DNA of 64,000 nt from CAZNSX01 sp964575845 (GCA_964575845.1 CAZNSX010000006.1:124001-188000), one strand, 5' to 3'; counted from the stretch's first letter, positions 1-7,776 are shown. The notes: generated by a model from the sequence alone, not told the origin. Numbers and translations are program-made.

Positions 1-236
1 GTCGAGCCCGCCGTCACGTCCGGGTGCTGTGCGGCCATCCGCTCCCACTGGTCCGTGTAGCCTTCCTGGAAAGAGAGCCCCTTGGCGTAGGGGCCGTAGC
101 TCAGGATCACCGGGTACTGGCCTTCCTCTATAGGCCGGTAGACGTCGGCCCGGAGGACGAGGCCGTCGTCCATCGTGATCGGAACGTCCCAGTCGATCCG
201 CATCCCGTCCCTGACTTCGCTCTTCTCCTGGCTCAT
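1..236 (-). CDS. CocE/NonD (X-Pro dipeptidyl-peptidase S15) family hydrolase, N-terminal fragment
   Basis: The gene runs off the left edge of the window, leaving about 78 N-terminal residues. The translation starts MSQEKSEVRDGMRIDWDVPI and continues into a TMDDGLVLRADVYRP stretch followed by YPVILSYGPYAKG. This is the characteristic opening of CocE/NonD hydrolases (alpha/beta hydrolase fold, S15-related), which cleave esters or amides of small acyl compounds. The catalytic Ser, Asp and His lie beyond the window. The start is an ATG at 236 preceded by a GGAG element. Family placement rests on this N-terminal motif alone; the substrate cannot be inferred. Confidence 0.75.
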   Translation of the reverse strand, partial: MSQEKSEVRDGMRIDWDVPITMDDGLVLRADVYRPIEEGQYPVILSYGPYAKGLSFQEGYTDQWERMAAQHPDVTAGS

Positions 237-704
237 CTCGTATCTCCGCATCACCTGGCACAGGCCGAAACCAACCCGCCGCGCGGGCTCCGGCTACTCG
301 TCGAGACCACCGCGGAACCCGTGAACAGCGCCATTATACTGACTTCACCTGACGCCATCAAGATGAGCTTACCCTTTCAATCGTCACCCTCACCCCTGTG
401 GAGAAGGTCCGTTCGTATGGTTGCAACTGACTTGATACGATTTTGCTGCCACAAAGAGTGTGAAAAGAGGGATCCAGATGTAACAAAACGGAACTCAATG
501 GAAAAGGCTGGTAAGAAGGCCCGCCGATCCGCGCCGATGCCCTCCGGCCGACGCTAGCTCCTGCAGGCGCTCCTGAGCTCCAAAGGTGCGGCGACCGAAA
601 GGGCTGCACTTCGAAAAGACTTTTTGGGCCTGACCTCAGCTTTAATCGAACCGAAATTTGCCCGCCTTTATTCCATGATAAAGGGCTAAAGGCTCGCCCT
701 TAGC
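237..704. other. Intergenic region without a recognisable gene
   Basis: This 468-base gap separates the cut hydrolase from the M48 protease gene; both neighbours lie on the minus strand. Open frames exist on both strands, but their translations are rich in Arg, Pro and Ser and look like nothing I recognise. I see no convincing promoter, tRNA or terminator. Confidence 0.4.
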
Positions 705-1502
705 TCATCTAGCCCGAGCCGCCTCGTAGTAACGGAGCGCCTCTGGAAGCCAGCCTTCGATCTGCCTTATCCGGGTCTCATCCGCGGGGTGAGTGGAGAG
801 GAACTCAGGCGGTTTTTCTTTCTCCTTCGAGGCTTTCATCATTCGAACCCATAAATCCCGGGCCGCGCGCGGGTCATACCCAGCCCTGGCCATGTAGATA
901 AGCCCGAGATGGTCCGCCTCCAGCTCATGCTTCCGGGAGAACGGCAAGATGATCCCGACGCTCGCACCCGCCCCCAGCAGCCCCGTGACCTGCCTGACCA
1001 TCTGGGGGTCCTTCCCGCCCATCGCTACCTGGACCACCGCCAGGCTGGTCTGGATCAGGAGGTCCTGGCTCACCCGTTCACCGCCGTGACGGGCGATGGC
1101 ATGAGCCACTTCATGTCCTATCACCACGGCGAGCCCCGCCTCATCCTTGGTTATCGGCAGTAGCCCGGTATAGACGGCTACCTTGCCGCCCGGCAGACAG
1201 AAAGCGTTGACCATCTTGTCGTTCTCGATTACCCTGAACTCCCACTGATAGTCGCCGCGGCCGGTGGCCGCAGCTATCCGCAGGCCTACGCGGCGCACGA
1301 GGGCGTTGAGCTCAGGGTCCCTGGAAACTTTCTCCTTCTCCAGTACCTCCCGGTAGGCCTGCAGCCCCATGTCAATCTCCGCTGACTCCGGTAACAGCAG
1401 GAGCTGTTTGCGCGCTGTTAAGGGTACTGTCGCGCATCCCGCGATAAGCAGCAGGATGGCGGCAAGCAATGCCGGAACCGATCGAAACCTGAGGCGCATC
1501 AC
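705..1502 (-). CDS. M48-family metalloprotease, lipoprotein
   Basis: A 265-residue membrane-anchored zinc endopeptidase of the M48 group (BepA/LoiP/Oma1-like), whose members act in envelope protein quality control. The N-terminus is a lipoprotein signal with lipobox LIAGC (Cys23). The zinc motif HEVAH lies at residues 130-134, and the third ligand is supplied by ELEAD near residue 193. Length fits the single-domain lipoprotein members that lack a C-terminal TPR. It stands alone, about 200 bp from the ZIP transporter gene, with no obvious operon partner. Family assignment is firm; the physiological substrate is unknown. Confidence 0.9.
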   Translation of the reverse strand: MMRLRFRSVPALLAAILLLIAGCATVPLTARKQLLLLPESAEIDMGLQAYREVLEKEKVSRDPELNALVRRVGLRIAAATGRGDYQWEFRVIENDKMVNAFCLPGGKVAVYTGLLPITKDEAGLAVVIGHEVAHAIARHGGERVSQDLLIQTSLAVVQVAMGGKDPQMVRQVTGLLGAGASVGIILPFSRKHELEADHLGLIYMARAGYDPRAARDLWVRMMKASKEKEKPPEFLSTHPADETRIRQIEGWLPEALRYYEAARAR

Positions 1503-1716
1503 AAAACCTCCTCATCAACCGGGGTTATTTTCATAGACTCCTTTGGGAGCTCAGGAGCTTCCCTCAATATTGCGGCTGAGGGGACCCTCCTCCCGTATCC
1601 TCCCCCTCTTTCATGCTTTATTATAGCCCTCATCGAGCCCGGCTGCATGTTCCCGGAAAATACGACGCCTGAGAGGAGAAGCCATGAGGCGGGAATCCCC
1701 CTGGGGGGCATTGTGT

Positions 1717-2487
1717 CTACCCCAAGAGATTGTCCATGCTCATCATTATGACAAAGCCGACCATCACTCCATAGGTCGCATGGAGATGATTGCCCCGGCT
1801 ATGCGTCTCGGGGATGATCTCATCCGAGATAACGAATAGCATCGCTCCTGCAGCAAAGCCCATGGCAAAGGGTAAGAAGGGCATTGCTATCACCACAAGA
1901 GATGCCCCCAGTGCTCCGGCAATTGGTTCGACCAACCCGCTCGCAGTTGCGATCGAAAGGGCCCGCCCCTTTGAATAGCCTTCACGCATGAGGGAAATCG
2001 CAACGGCGAGGCCTTCGGGCATATTCTGTAGACCTATGCCGATTGCGAGCGCGATGCCTGCAGCAATATCTCCGCCCCCGAATCCGACACCCACGGCCAG
2101 ACCTTCCGGGAAGTTGTGTATCGTTATGGCAAGCACAAAGAGCCAGGTCTTCCGCAGGGTGCTCGATGGACCCTCCGGACCCGCCTGAAAATGCTCATGT
2201 GGGATGATTTTATCCGCCTTATGGAGAAAGACGGCTCCCGCAAGTATCCCCGAAACCACAAACAATACACCCCAGAAACCTCCCGCCAACTTTGTCCCTG
2301 CTTCTATGCCTGGAACTATGAGGGAGAAGGATGTTGCGGCGAGCATCACCCCTGCGGCTCCTCCCAAGAGCGTGTCGAGGAGCCTCTCCGTTACCCTAAT
2401 ATTCAGGAGGACCGGGAGCGCACCGGCTCCGGTAGCCAATCCTGCGAGCAGGCTCGCGACGATTCCGTAAAGGATCAGAAGAGACAT
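1717..2487 (-). CDS. ZIP-family divalent metal transporter
   Basis: A 256-residue inner-membrane protein with about eight hydrophobic segments. The two ZIP signature helices are clear: HNFPEG in TM4 and QNMPEG in TM5, which supply the metal-binding residues of the pore. A short His-containing loop (KIIPHEHF) lies between TM3 and TM4. These proteins import Zn2+ and sometimes Fe2+ or Mn2+ (ZupT-like). The start is an ATG at 2487. It lies close to the ArsR-ABC and mer loci, so metal handling is a theme of this end of the window, but no shared operon is evident. I leave the symbol open because metal specificity cannot be read from sequence. Confidence 0.88.
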   Translation of the reverse strand: MSLLILYGIVASLLAGLATGAGALPVLLNIRVTERLLDTLLGGAAGVMLAATSFSLIVPGIEAGTKLAGGFWGVLFVVSGILAGAVFLHKADKIIPHEHFQAGPEGPSSTLRKTWLFVLAITIHNFPEGLAVGVGFGGGDIAAGIALAIGIGLQNMPEGLAVAISLMREGYSKGRALSIATASGLVEPIAGALGASLVVIAMPFLPFAMGFAAGAMLFVISDEIIPETHSRGNHLHATYGVMVGFVIMMSMDNLLG

Positions 2488-2784
2488 GGTTTCTCCTCAA
2501 ATCTCCTGCATCATTGGATGGCTGAATTCTGCCAAGAGGTTAAATTTCGGCCGTATTTGTATCAGGTCCCGTGATTCCCACCCGCCGCCCGGCGGAAAAC
2601 TTAATAGCGATGAGCGGGCTAGGGAGTCCACCCAGAATAGATATTACGGGCGGAACGCACAGCGTAAGGATATCACAGGGTTCCGGTTAGCTCAGGGCCG
2701 AAATTTTGGTTTCGTTCGTGGGAAGTCCGAGTTCTGACCACAATTGAAGAGGGATATGCGCTCAGTTCCCCGCCCACTTTCCCC

Positions 2785-3531
2785 TCACCCTCCCCAGCTC
2801 TCCTGAAGCCTTTTTCGGAAAAGGCGCTCTGACAGGATGGAAAGGGCGGCGATGAATCCCACGAGCGCGAGGCTATCCAGATAGATACCCGATATGTGGC
2901 CCTCCCCCCCGAGGCACCACCTCATGGAATCCACGGAATAGGTGAGAGGTAGGAAGTAAGCCACGGCCTTGAGGTAGGGAGGCATGCTCTCAAGCGGGAT
3001 GAATACGCCCGAGAGGAAGATCATGGGAAAGCGGAAAAAGTTAGAGAGCGTCATGGCCTCGAAGACCTCGCGCACCGCGACAGATACCAAAGTGCCGAGG
3101 AAGGCGAACGCCACCGCCGAGAGGCACATCGTCAAGGCCAAGAGGCTGAAATTCTGGACGCCGACTCCAAGGAAAAGGCGGGAGATGACCAAGACGACAA
3201 AGCCCACGGCGAGGCCGAAAAGCGCGCCGCTCAGTGCCTTTCCCATGATGACCTCGCCAAGGGAAAGGGGGGCCGCCAGGAGCCGGTCCAACGTTCCCAC
3301 GCGGCGCTCGAAGGTAAGCACGATGGCCTCGACCGAGGTGGCGCCGAAGAGGATGGTCATAGCGATGAGCCCCCCGGCTAGCTCTTTGATTCCCTGAGGG
3401 TTTTTCAGGTAGAAGGCCAGGATCATGACCGCCGGGAAGAGGATGCCCCAGGTCAGGAGGGGGGGCTTTGTGAAATAGGCCTTGATATCCTTAACCGTGA
3501 GGTAGTAGACCTTGGAGAGCTGGAACCTCAC
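2785..3531 (-). CDS. ABC-2 type transporter permease
   Basis: A 248-residue membrane subunit of an ABC exporter with about six hydrophobic segments. The ABC-2 region includes FERRVGTLDRLLAAPLS, the characteristic cytoplasmic stretch of this family. It is the last gene of the arsR operon, and its start overlaps the end of the ATPase gene by 4 bp (ATGA), so the two are translationally coupled and surely form one transporter. ABC-2 exporters move drugs, lipids or polysaccharides, so the cargo is not evident. The ArsR regulator and Cys-rich peptide upstream suggest a metal- or metalloid-responsive function. Confidence 0.87.
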   Translation of the reverse strand: MRFQLSKVYYLTVKDIKAYFTKPPLLTWGILFPAVMILAFYLKNPQGIKELAGGLIAMTILFGATSVEAIVLTFERRVGTLDRLLAAPLSLGEVIMGKALSGALFGLAVGFVVLVISRLFLGVGVQNFSLLALTMCLSAVAFAFLGTLVSVAVREVFEAMTLSNFFRFPMIFLSGVFIPLESMPPYLKAVAYFLPLTYSVDSMRWCLGGEGHISGIYLDSLALVGFIAALSILSERLFRKRLQESWGG

Positions 3532-4511
3532 CCGCCGCCTCCCGCCTTGAGGGGCTTATCCACCTGCATTATCTCAGCATCAAGGCCGGTTATCTTCACA
3601 AAGGCATCCTCCAGGGATGGCTTGACGGTCCTTATCCCCCGGAGGGCGATTCCCCTCCCTCGCATAAAGGTGCCCAGCTCCACCAGGGCCTCCTCGATGG
3701 CCGTGGCCCTAAAGCGCGCCCTTGTGCCGGAGCATGTCAGCCGCTCAATGTGACCCAGTTCGGGGAGCTCCCCGAGGATAGCCTCAGCCTCACGGTCAAA
3801 ATCTGCCTCCAAGAGATTTGCGCTCTGCACGGAAGCCACCAGGGCCTGAGGCGTATCGAGAGCCGCGAGCCGCCCCCCCACGATGATCCCCACCCTGTCG
3901 CAGAGTTCCTCGGCCTCGGCGATGTAGTGAGTTGTGAGGAAGATGGTCATGCCCTTTTGCTTGAGCTCTCGGATCAGGGCTCGCAGGTTTCGGGCGCTCA
4001 TCACATCGAGGCCGGTTGTGGGCTCATCGAGGAAGAGGAGGGCAGGCTCGTGGACCAGAGCCGCAGCAATAATAAGCCGCCGCTTCAGGCCACGGGAGTA
4101 AGCGCCGAAAGCCTGGTGAGCTCGCTCGGAGAGTTTGAACCGCTTGAGAAGGGCTCTTGCTCTCTCGGAGCGCTCCCTCCGGGGAACATCGTAGAGCTGG
4201 GCCATGAAGATGAGGTTATCAAAGGCGCTAAGCTCTCCATAGAGATTGAGGCCCTCGGGCACGACTCCTATGCTTCTTTTCGCCTCACGTGGCTCCAGCC
4301 TTACATCGTGGCCGTTTATCAGCGTGCGCCCACTAGTGGGGGAAAGAAGCCCCACCATCATCTTGATGGTAGTCGTCTTGCCCGCACCGTTAGGCCCCAG
4401 GAACCCGAAGCATTCTCCCCGCGCGACCTCAAGGTCCAGGTGGTCCACAGCCAGGAGTTCGCCATAGTATTTGGTCAGTCCAGAGGCCTGGATTGCGGGC
4501 CCGTCACGCAT
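3528..4511 (-). CDS. ABC transporter ATP-binding protein (ABC-2 exporter, DrrA/CcmA-like)
   Basis: ATPase subunit of about 327 residues. The order is clear: Walker A GPNGAGKTT, a signature region read as YSRGLKRRL (a variant of the usual LSGGQ), Walker B LLFLDEPTTGLD, and the switch His in LTTHY. The C-terminal 90 residues form the accessory domain common in DrrA-type ATPases. I place the start at the ATG at 4511 (MRDGPAIQASGLTKYYG), which has an AAGGA element. An upstream in-frame GTG at 4565 has no ribosome site. It overlaps the permease gene by 4 bp and lies 134 bp after the Cys-rich peptide gene in the same operon. Confidence 0.9.
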   Translation of the reverse strand: MRDGPAIQASGLTKYYGELLAVDHLDLEVARGECFGFLGPNGAGKTTTIKMMVGLLSPTSGRTLINGHDVRLEPREAKRSIGVVPEGLNLYGELSAFDNLIFMAQLYDVPRRERSERARALLKRFKLSERAHQAFGAYSRGLKRRLIIAAALVHEPALLFLDEPTTGLDVMSARNLRALIRELKQKGMTIFLTTHYIAEAEELCDRVGIIVGGRLAALDTPQALVASVQSANLLEADFDREAEAILGELPELGHIERLTCSGTRARFRATAIEEALVELGTFMRGRGIALRGIRTVKPSLEDAFVKITGLDAEIMQVDKPLKAGGGG

Positions 4512-4645
4512 GGGTGCATCCTTCTTCGTTCTCAACCGACCCGCTTTTTGAGAATAAAGCGTCACTTTAGGTGTCCCGGACAGGTGGGCAAGGCATTGAA
4601 TGAGAGCTTTCGAGTTGACTTCCTGAGACGCGGGAATATCCTCCC

Positions 4646-4783
4646 TTATCTCTCCTCAGTCTCCTCCACGCACGGATGTTCCCTCACATCGCCGTGACAC
4701 TTGCTGATTTGCTCGGGTGAGCATTCCTCAGGTTTTCCCTTCAGCTCCTCCGGCTTCTCGCACCCTTTCTTTTCATCGCACAT
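4646..4783 (-). CDS. Cys-rich 45-residue peptide in the arsR-ABC operon
   Basis: A short gene inside the operon, overlapping the 3' end of arsR by 43 bp in another frame. It has an ATG at 4783 preceded by GGAG at good spacing. The product begins MCDEKKGCEKPEELKGKPEE and continues CSPEQISKCHGDVREHPC. Its Cys residues are 2, 8, 21, 29 and 38, with a KCHGD motif and almost no hydrophobic residues. Cys/His content, acidic/lysine composition and position between a metalloregulator and an exporter suggest a small soluble metal-binding or chaperone peptide. I believe similar peptides occur in other anaerobes, but I cannot name a family. A coding role is supported by clean start, stop and composition; function is inference. 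Confidence 0.72.
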   Translation of the reverse strand: MCDEKKGCEKPEELKGKPEECSPEQISKCHGDVREHPCVEETEER

Positions 4784-5127
4784 GAGTCCACTCCTTCTTG
4801 ATCAAGTGCCCGGGCGGTTGCCTCGCAGGCCGCGAGAGCTTCCTCATCAACGCGCACCTCCTTAAGGAGGAACAGCGCGCACAAGCCCTCCAAGCACTCC
4901 TCTAGCGCCTCCCTCCTGAGGGAGTAATGGATGAAGTAGCCCCGCCGCTCATCTTCGACGAGGCCCGCACTCCTGAGTACCGCGAGATGCTGGGACACGG
5001 CTCCCTGAGAGAGGCCCAGCCGGTTCACGATGGCACCGACGCAGAGGGGTTTCTCGCTGAGCGCCTGCAGGATTTTCAGCCGGGTCTCCACCGAAAGTGC
5101 CCTTAATGTCCTGGAAAGGTCTTTCAT
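4741..5127 (-). CDS. ArsR/SmtB-family transcriptional repressor
   Basis: A 128-residue winged-helix repressor. After the opening MKDLSRTLRALSVETRLKIL comes the recognition helix region LSQGAVSQHLAVLRSAGLV and the wing GYFIHYSL. A single Cys (29) sits where classic ArsR has a CxC metal site (PLCVG), and another Cys is near residue 115, so the effector site is not the canonical arsenite one. It heads the operon arsR, Cys-rich peptide, ABC ATPase, ABC permease. A near-perfect dyad lies just upstream, consistent with autoregulation. The last ~14 codons overlap the peptide gene. Effector unknown: arsenic, antimony, mercury or a non-metal are all possible. Confidence 0.88.
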   Translation of the reverse strand: MKDLSRTLRALSVETRLKILQALSEKPLCVGAIVNRLGLSQGAVSQHLAVLRSAGLVEDERRGYFIHYSLRREALEECLEGLCALFLLKEVRVDEEALAACEATARALDQEGVDSCAMKRKGARSRRS

Positions 5128-5149
5128 CTACGAGCCCTGTCTGTAATAG

Positions 5150-5171
5150 TATATTCGTAATTACCAATATA
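5150..5171 (-). promoter_or_regulatory. Dyad operator upstream of arsR
   Basis: A 22-bp inverted repeat 23 bp upstream of the arsR start: outer arms TATATT/AATATA around a central GTAATTAC palindrome, with only one mismatched pair (C/C). AT-rich dyads of this kind and position are typical ArsR-family operators, and this one overlaps the likely -10 region. Binding itself is inferred. Confidence 0.65.
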
Positions 5172-5308
5172 AATTCGGGAGGTAATTTTGTCAAGAGGTC
5201 CTGAGAGATATTATTGTCAGTCCTGATAATTGATCCGTTTCCCTCTGGGCCAAGGTTTGCAGCCCTGGCCATTCATCATCGAAGCAGCCGTAGAGTCCGC
5301 ACCTATCG

Positions 5309-5347
5309 TAGGCTCTTGACCAAAAAGGGGGAGGGGTCAAGAGCCTA
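5309..5347. repeat. 13-bp perfect inverted repeat between merP and arsR
   Basis: TAGGCTCTTGACC at 5309-5321 is exactly complementary to 5335-5347, with a 13-base purine-rich loop. There is no T-run on either side, so it is not a standard intrinsic terminator. It lies between the end of the mer operon and the arsR promoter, and could be a transcription barrier, an RNA-processing site or an operator. Confidence 0.55.
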
Positions 5348-5622
5348 GGTTTCAGGGCGGTGTACTAGGAGAGCGCGTCGAAAGGGCGGAAGGTCGTGGC
5401 TGGAAGAATAAGGGAGGAAAATCGGAAGAAGACCAGGTGATCATTGACCTCTCAGTCAGAGACCTTCCCACCAACAGTAAATGAGCCCTCGGGCTTCTTC
5501 TTCCTTCATCCTTTGGGCGACTCAAGTGGGAGAGATTTCGTCCGAAGCTTCCCCGGAGAGGCATTGCGAGGGCTAGGCTCATCACCCTGAGAGAAGTATT
5601 GAGGCAGAAGTGCACGCGCTTT

Positions 5623-5943
5623 TTATTTCCCCCCTTGCAGAGGGCTTGCGCCGAAACCTATCTCCTTCACCGCTTCAATCATTCGCTCGGAGGTGACGCG
5701 CTTCGGGTCATAGCGGACAACCGCCTTCTTCTCCCGGAAGCTTACCACCGCCCTCTCGACTCCCTCTAGCCTCTCCAAGGCCAGCCGCACGATGACGGGT
5801 CACGAGGGTCAGACCATGCCGGTTATCTTCAGCTGCAGTTCGCTGAGTTTTCCCGCTGTGTTTTCCTTTTCACCATATGTGTTTGAGAGCGCGACCGCAA
5901 CTATCAGAATGAGAAGGATAATAAAGAGGCTCTTGTTGTGCAT
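5623..5943 (-). CDS. merP: Mercury-binding periplasmic protein MerP with two predicted selenocysteines (UGA at 5809-5811 and 5800-5802)
   Basis: A frame of 106 residues from the ATG at 5943 to the TAA at 5623-5625, interrupted only by two TGA codons. A signal peptide (LFIILLILIVAVALSNTYG) precedes a heavy-metal-associated domain: LQLKITGMV-U45-PS-U48-PVIV, then LERLEGVERAVVSFREKKAV and VRYDPKRVTSERMIEAVKEIGF. In canonical MerP the motif is GMTCxxCP; here both Cys codons, and nothing else, are TGA, while the flanking Gly-Met and the following Pro are kept. The rest of the domain is intact, which argues against decay. A SECIS-like hairpin lies 15 bases after the second UGA. It follows merT and merA in one operon. 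Its role would be to capture Hg2+ in the periplasm and pass it to MerT; selenolates bind mercury very tightly. A gene-caller stopping at the first UGA would report a truncated 44-residue product. Confidence 0.82.
5766..5784 (-). promoter_or_regulatory. Putative bacterial SECIS hairpin in merP
   Basis: On the merP mRNA the stretch CUGGCCU (5784-5778) pairs with AGGCUAG (5772-5766), giving seven base pairs including one G-U, around a five-base loop UGGAG. The loop has G at position 2. It begins 22 bases after the second UGA and 31 after the first. Bacterial SECIS elements are described as short hairpins with a G in the first two loop positions, the loop lying roughly 16-37 bases after the UGA, and this fits for both codons. 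The structure was found by eye; no folding energy was computed. Confidence 0.6.
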
Positions 5944-6017
5944 TTTGTTCCACCCCCTTTTTTCCCCAAAGATTCCCTCAAACTTAATAGGCCTCCATGG
6001 ATTCGGAGACATCTAAA

Positions 6018-6371
6018 TCATCTGACACCCGTAATCAGATACGCGAAGAATCCGGGGAAGACCTTGAAAAGGACAGCCAGGGCTACGACGGACGTCCCGA
6101 AGACCAGAAAGCCTAGGTTTAAATTTTTACCCGCCATCCTGCAGACGGCTTTATCGCATCTCCTCTTCTCACGAAAGTACAAAAGATAGCCGAGGCCGAG
6201 GCCCGAAACTCCCACGGGAACAAGAAGGTTGCTATACCTCATCGTCACCACCATGAATGAGCCGCTCCCGAGCCCCAGAAGAACTACCGCAAGCGGCAAC
6301 ACGCAGCAGAGCGATGAGGCGAGGGCGGAGGAGAGGCTCACCAGACTGGCTTTGAGGTCCAAGAATCTCAT
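6018..6371 (-). CDS. merT: Mercuric ion transport protein MerT
   Basis: A 117-residue inner-membrane protein with three hydrophobic segments. The vicinal cysteines in TM1 (SSLCCVLP, Cys22-Cys23) and a second Cys pair in the cytoplasmic loop (RRCDKAVCR, Cys73 and Cys78) match the MerT arrangement, in which Hg2+ passes from MerP to TM1 and then to the loop and on to MerA. Length fits the family (about 116). It lies 22 bp after merA and 74 bp before merP on the same strand. All cysteines are ordinary Cys codons, in contrast to merP. Confidence 0.87.
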   Translation of the reverse strand: MRFLDLKASLVSLSSALASSLCCVLPLAVVLLGLGSGSFMVVTMRYSNLLVPVGVSGLGLGYLLYFREKRRCDKAVCRMAGKNLNLGFLVFGTSVVALAVLFKVFPGFFAYLITGVR

Positions 6372-6393
6372 CTAACAAATTCCCGTTCCCTGT

Positions 6394-7776
6394 TTATTCC
6401 ACGCAGCAGCTCATCTTGCCGATGTCTCTCTTGAAGGACTGGGCCGCCAGCTTTATTCCTTCACTCAGGGTGGGGAAAACATGAAGGGTTCCGATGATGT
6501 CCTCTAACGTGAGGCCGAACCGGACGGCGAGCGCGGCCTCGTGTATCAGGTCTGCGGCCTGGGGCGCGAGGATGTGAACCCCCACGATTCTTTCGTCCTC
6601 ATGGCCCGCGACGAGCTTTATGATGCCCCTTCTCTCTCTCAAGAGTTCGGCCTTTGGTACCATATCAAGGCCAATAGCCCGGCAGGAGCACGTGCCATGC
6701 TCTTTCATATATTCTTCCTCGGTCATCCCGACACCTGCGACCTCGGGGTCTGTGAAGACTGCATGGGGGACCGCTCTGTAATCCATCTTAATCCCTGCGC
6801 CCTCCAGTGCGTTTCTAGCGGCCACGTTGCCTTCTTTCGCCGCGACGGTCTCAAGAAATGGAGGCCCCGCCACATCCCCCGCGGCCCATATTCTGGGTGC
6901 GCTTGTCCGGAGCTCTTGGTCAACTTTCACAAAATCTCTCTCGACCTCAACACCGGCCCTATCCAGGCCCATATCCCCAACGTTCCCCTTGAGACCGGTG
7001 GCCATCAGGACCTTTTCGACCTCAAGCTGCCTGGTTTCATCCCTGACAGAGAGAGTGAGCGTTTGTCCGGTCTTGTTTCGGCCAAGTTTTCTTATTTTTG
7101 TTCCCGTGAGAACTTCAATTCCTTCTGACTCTAATGCCCGCGTGAGTCCTAGAGATATCTCCGGCTCTTGAGAAGGCAGGATCCTCTCCTCGACCTCGAT
7201 TATGCTGACCTTGGTTCCGAAGCGGCCAAATATCTGTGCGAACTCCAGGCCAAGCGGGCCTCCGCCCACGATGGCCATTGATTCAGGAAGCCTCCTCAAC
7301 TTGAGGGCTTCTCTGTTCGTGAGGTAATCAGTTTCCTCAATCTCTTCGAAAGGAATGATTCGCGTCGAGGAGCCCGTTGCTATAAGAAATTTCTCCCCCG
7401 ATATAATCTGACCGTTCACATCGACCCGCTCTCCCGAGAGGAACCGGCCCTTTCCTTCGCAAAGGGTGACGTTTTCGAAGCTTCGCAATACTTCGTCATA
7501 CTTTTTCACCCTGTATCTTTCGATGAGGTAATTCATGTCGTCGATAATGGCACTTAGATCCGTTACCTTCGCACCCCTCTCATAAATGGTCTTCACGAGA
7601 TTCAATAAATATTTGGTTGGGACGCATCCGACGTTCGCACAGGTCCCACCCAGCGGTAGCCCGAAGTTTACCATCGCGATTTTTACCCCGAGTTCGTTGG
7701 CTTTAGTGGCGGCCGCAAAACCCGCCGCGCCTCCACCGATGATAATGAAATCAAAATGAGCCTTTTTCGGTTGCAT
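6394..7776 (-). CDS. merA: Mercuric reductase MerA (lacking an N-terminal HMA domain)
   Basis: A 460-residue FAD/NAD(P)H-dependent disulfide oxidoreductase that reduces Hg2+ to Hg0 in the cytoplasm. Visible elements: FAD motif IIIGGGAAGFAAA, redox pair GGTCANVGCVPTK (Cys46 and Cys51), NAD(P)H-binding AIVGGGPLGLEFA, second FAD motif IWAAGDVAG, and the C-terminal vicinal cysteines MSCCVE (Cys457-Cys458). The last pair is specific to MerA among lipoamide-dehydrogenase relatives and receives Hg2+ at the active site. The usual N-terminal heavy-metal-associated domain is absent, as in many anaerobe and archaeal MerA. It lies 11 bp downstream of a small membrane-protein gene in the operon. Confidence 0.93.
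   Translation of the reverse strand: MQPKKAHFDFIIIGGGAAGFAAATKANELGVKIAMVNFGLPLGGTCANVGCVPTKYLLNLVKTIYERGAKVTDLSAIIDDMNYLIERYRVKKYDEVLRSFENVTLCEGKGRFLSGERVDVNGQIISGEKFLIATGSSTRIIPFEEIEETDYLTNREALKLRRLPESMAIVGGGPLGLEFAQIFGRFGTKVSIIEVEERILPSQEPEISLGLTRALESEGIEVLTGTKIRKLGRNKTGQTLTLSVRDETRQLEVEKVLMATGLKGNVGDMGLDRAGVEVERDFVKVDQELRTSAPRIWAAGDVAGPPFLETVAAKEGNVAARNALEGAGIKMDYRAVPHAVFTDPEVAGVGMTEEEYMKEHGTCSCRAIGLDMVPKAELLRERRGIIKLVAGHEDERIVGVHILAPQAADLIHEAALAVRFGLTLEDIIGTLHVFPTLSEGIKLAAQSFKRDIGKMSCCVE

Noticed and set aside
24..609. Overlapping open frames on both strands in the left intergenic region (177 and 83 codons)
   Set aside because: Low-complexity Arg/Pro/Ser translations, partly antisense to the hydrolase gene, no homology or ribosome site.
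1499..1711. 70-codon minus-strand frame ahead of the M48 gene
   Set aside because: No family resemblance and no supporting start signal; probably leader DNA.
5352..5615. 87-codon minus-strand frame between merP and arsR
   Set aside because: Composition is Ser/Arg/Pro-rich and unlike real proteins; ends after the merP stop without a ribosome site. I also considered it as a further selenoprotein part, but its sequence has no HMA features.
5809..6012. 67-residue gene ending at the first UGA of merP
   Set aside because: It is merP read only up to codon 44; the HMA domain continues in frame beyond both UGA codons.
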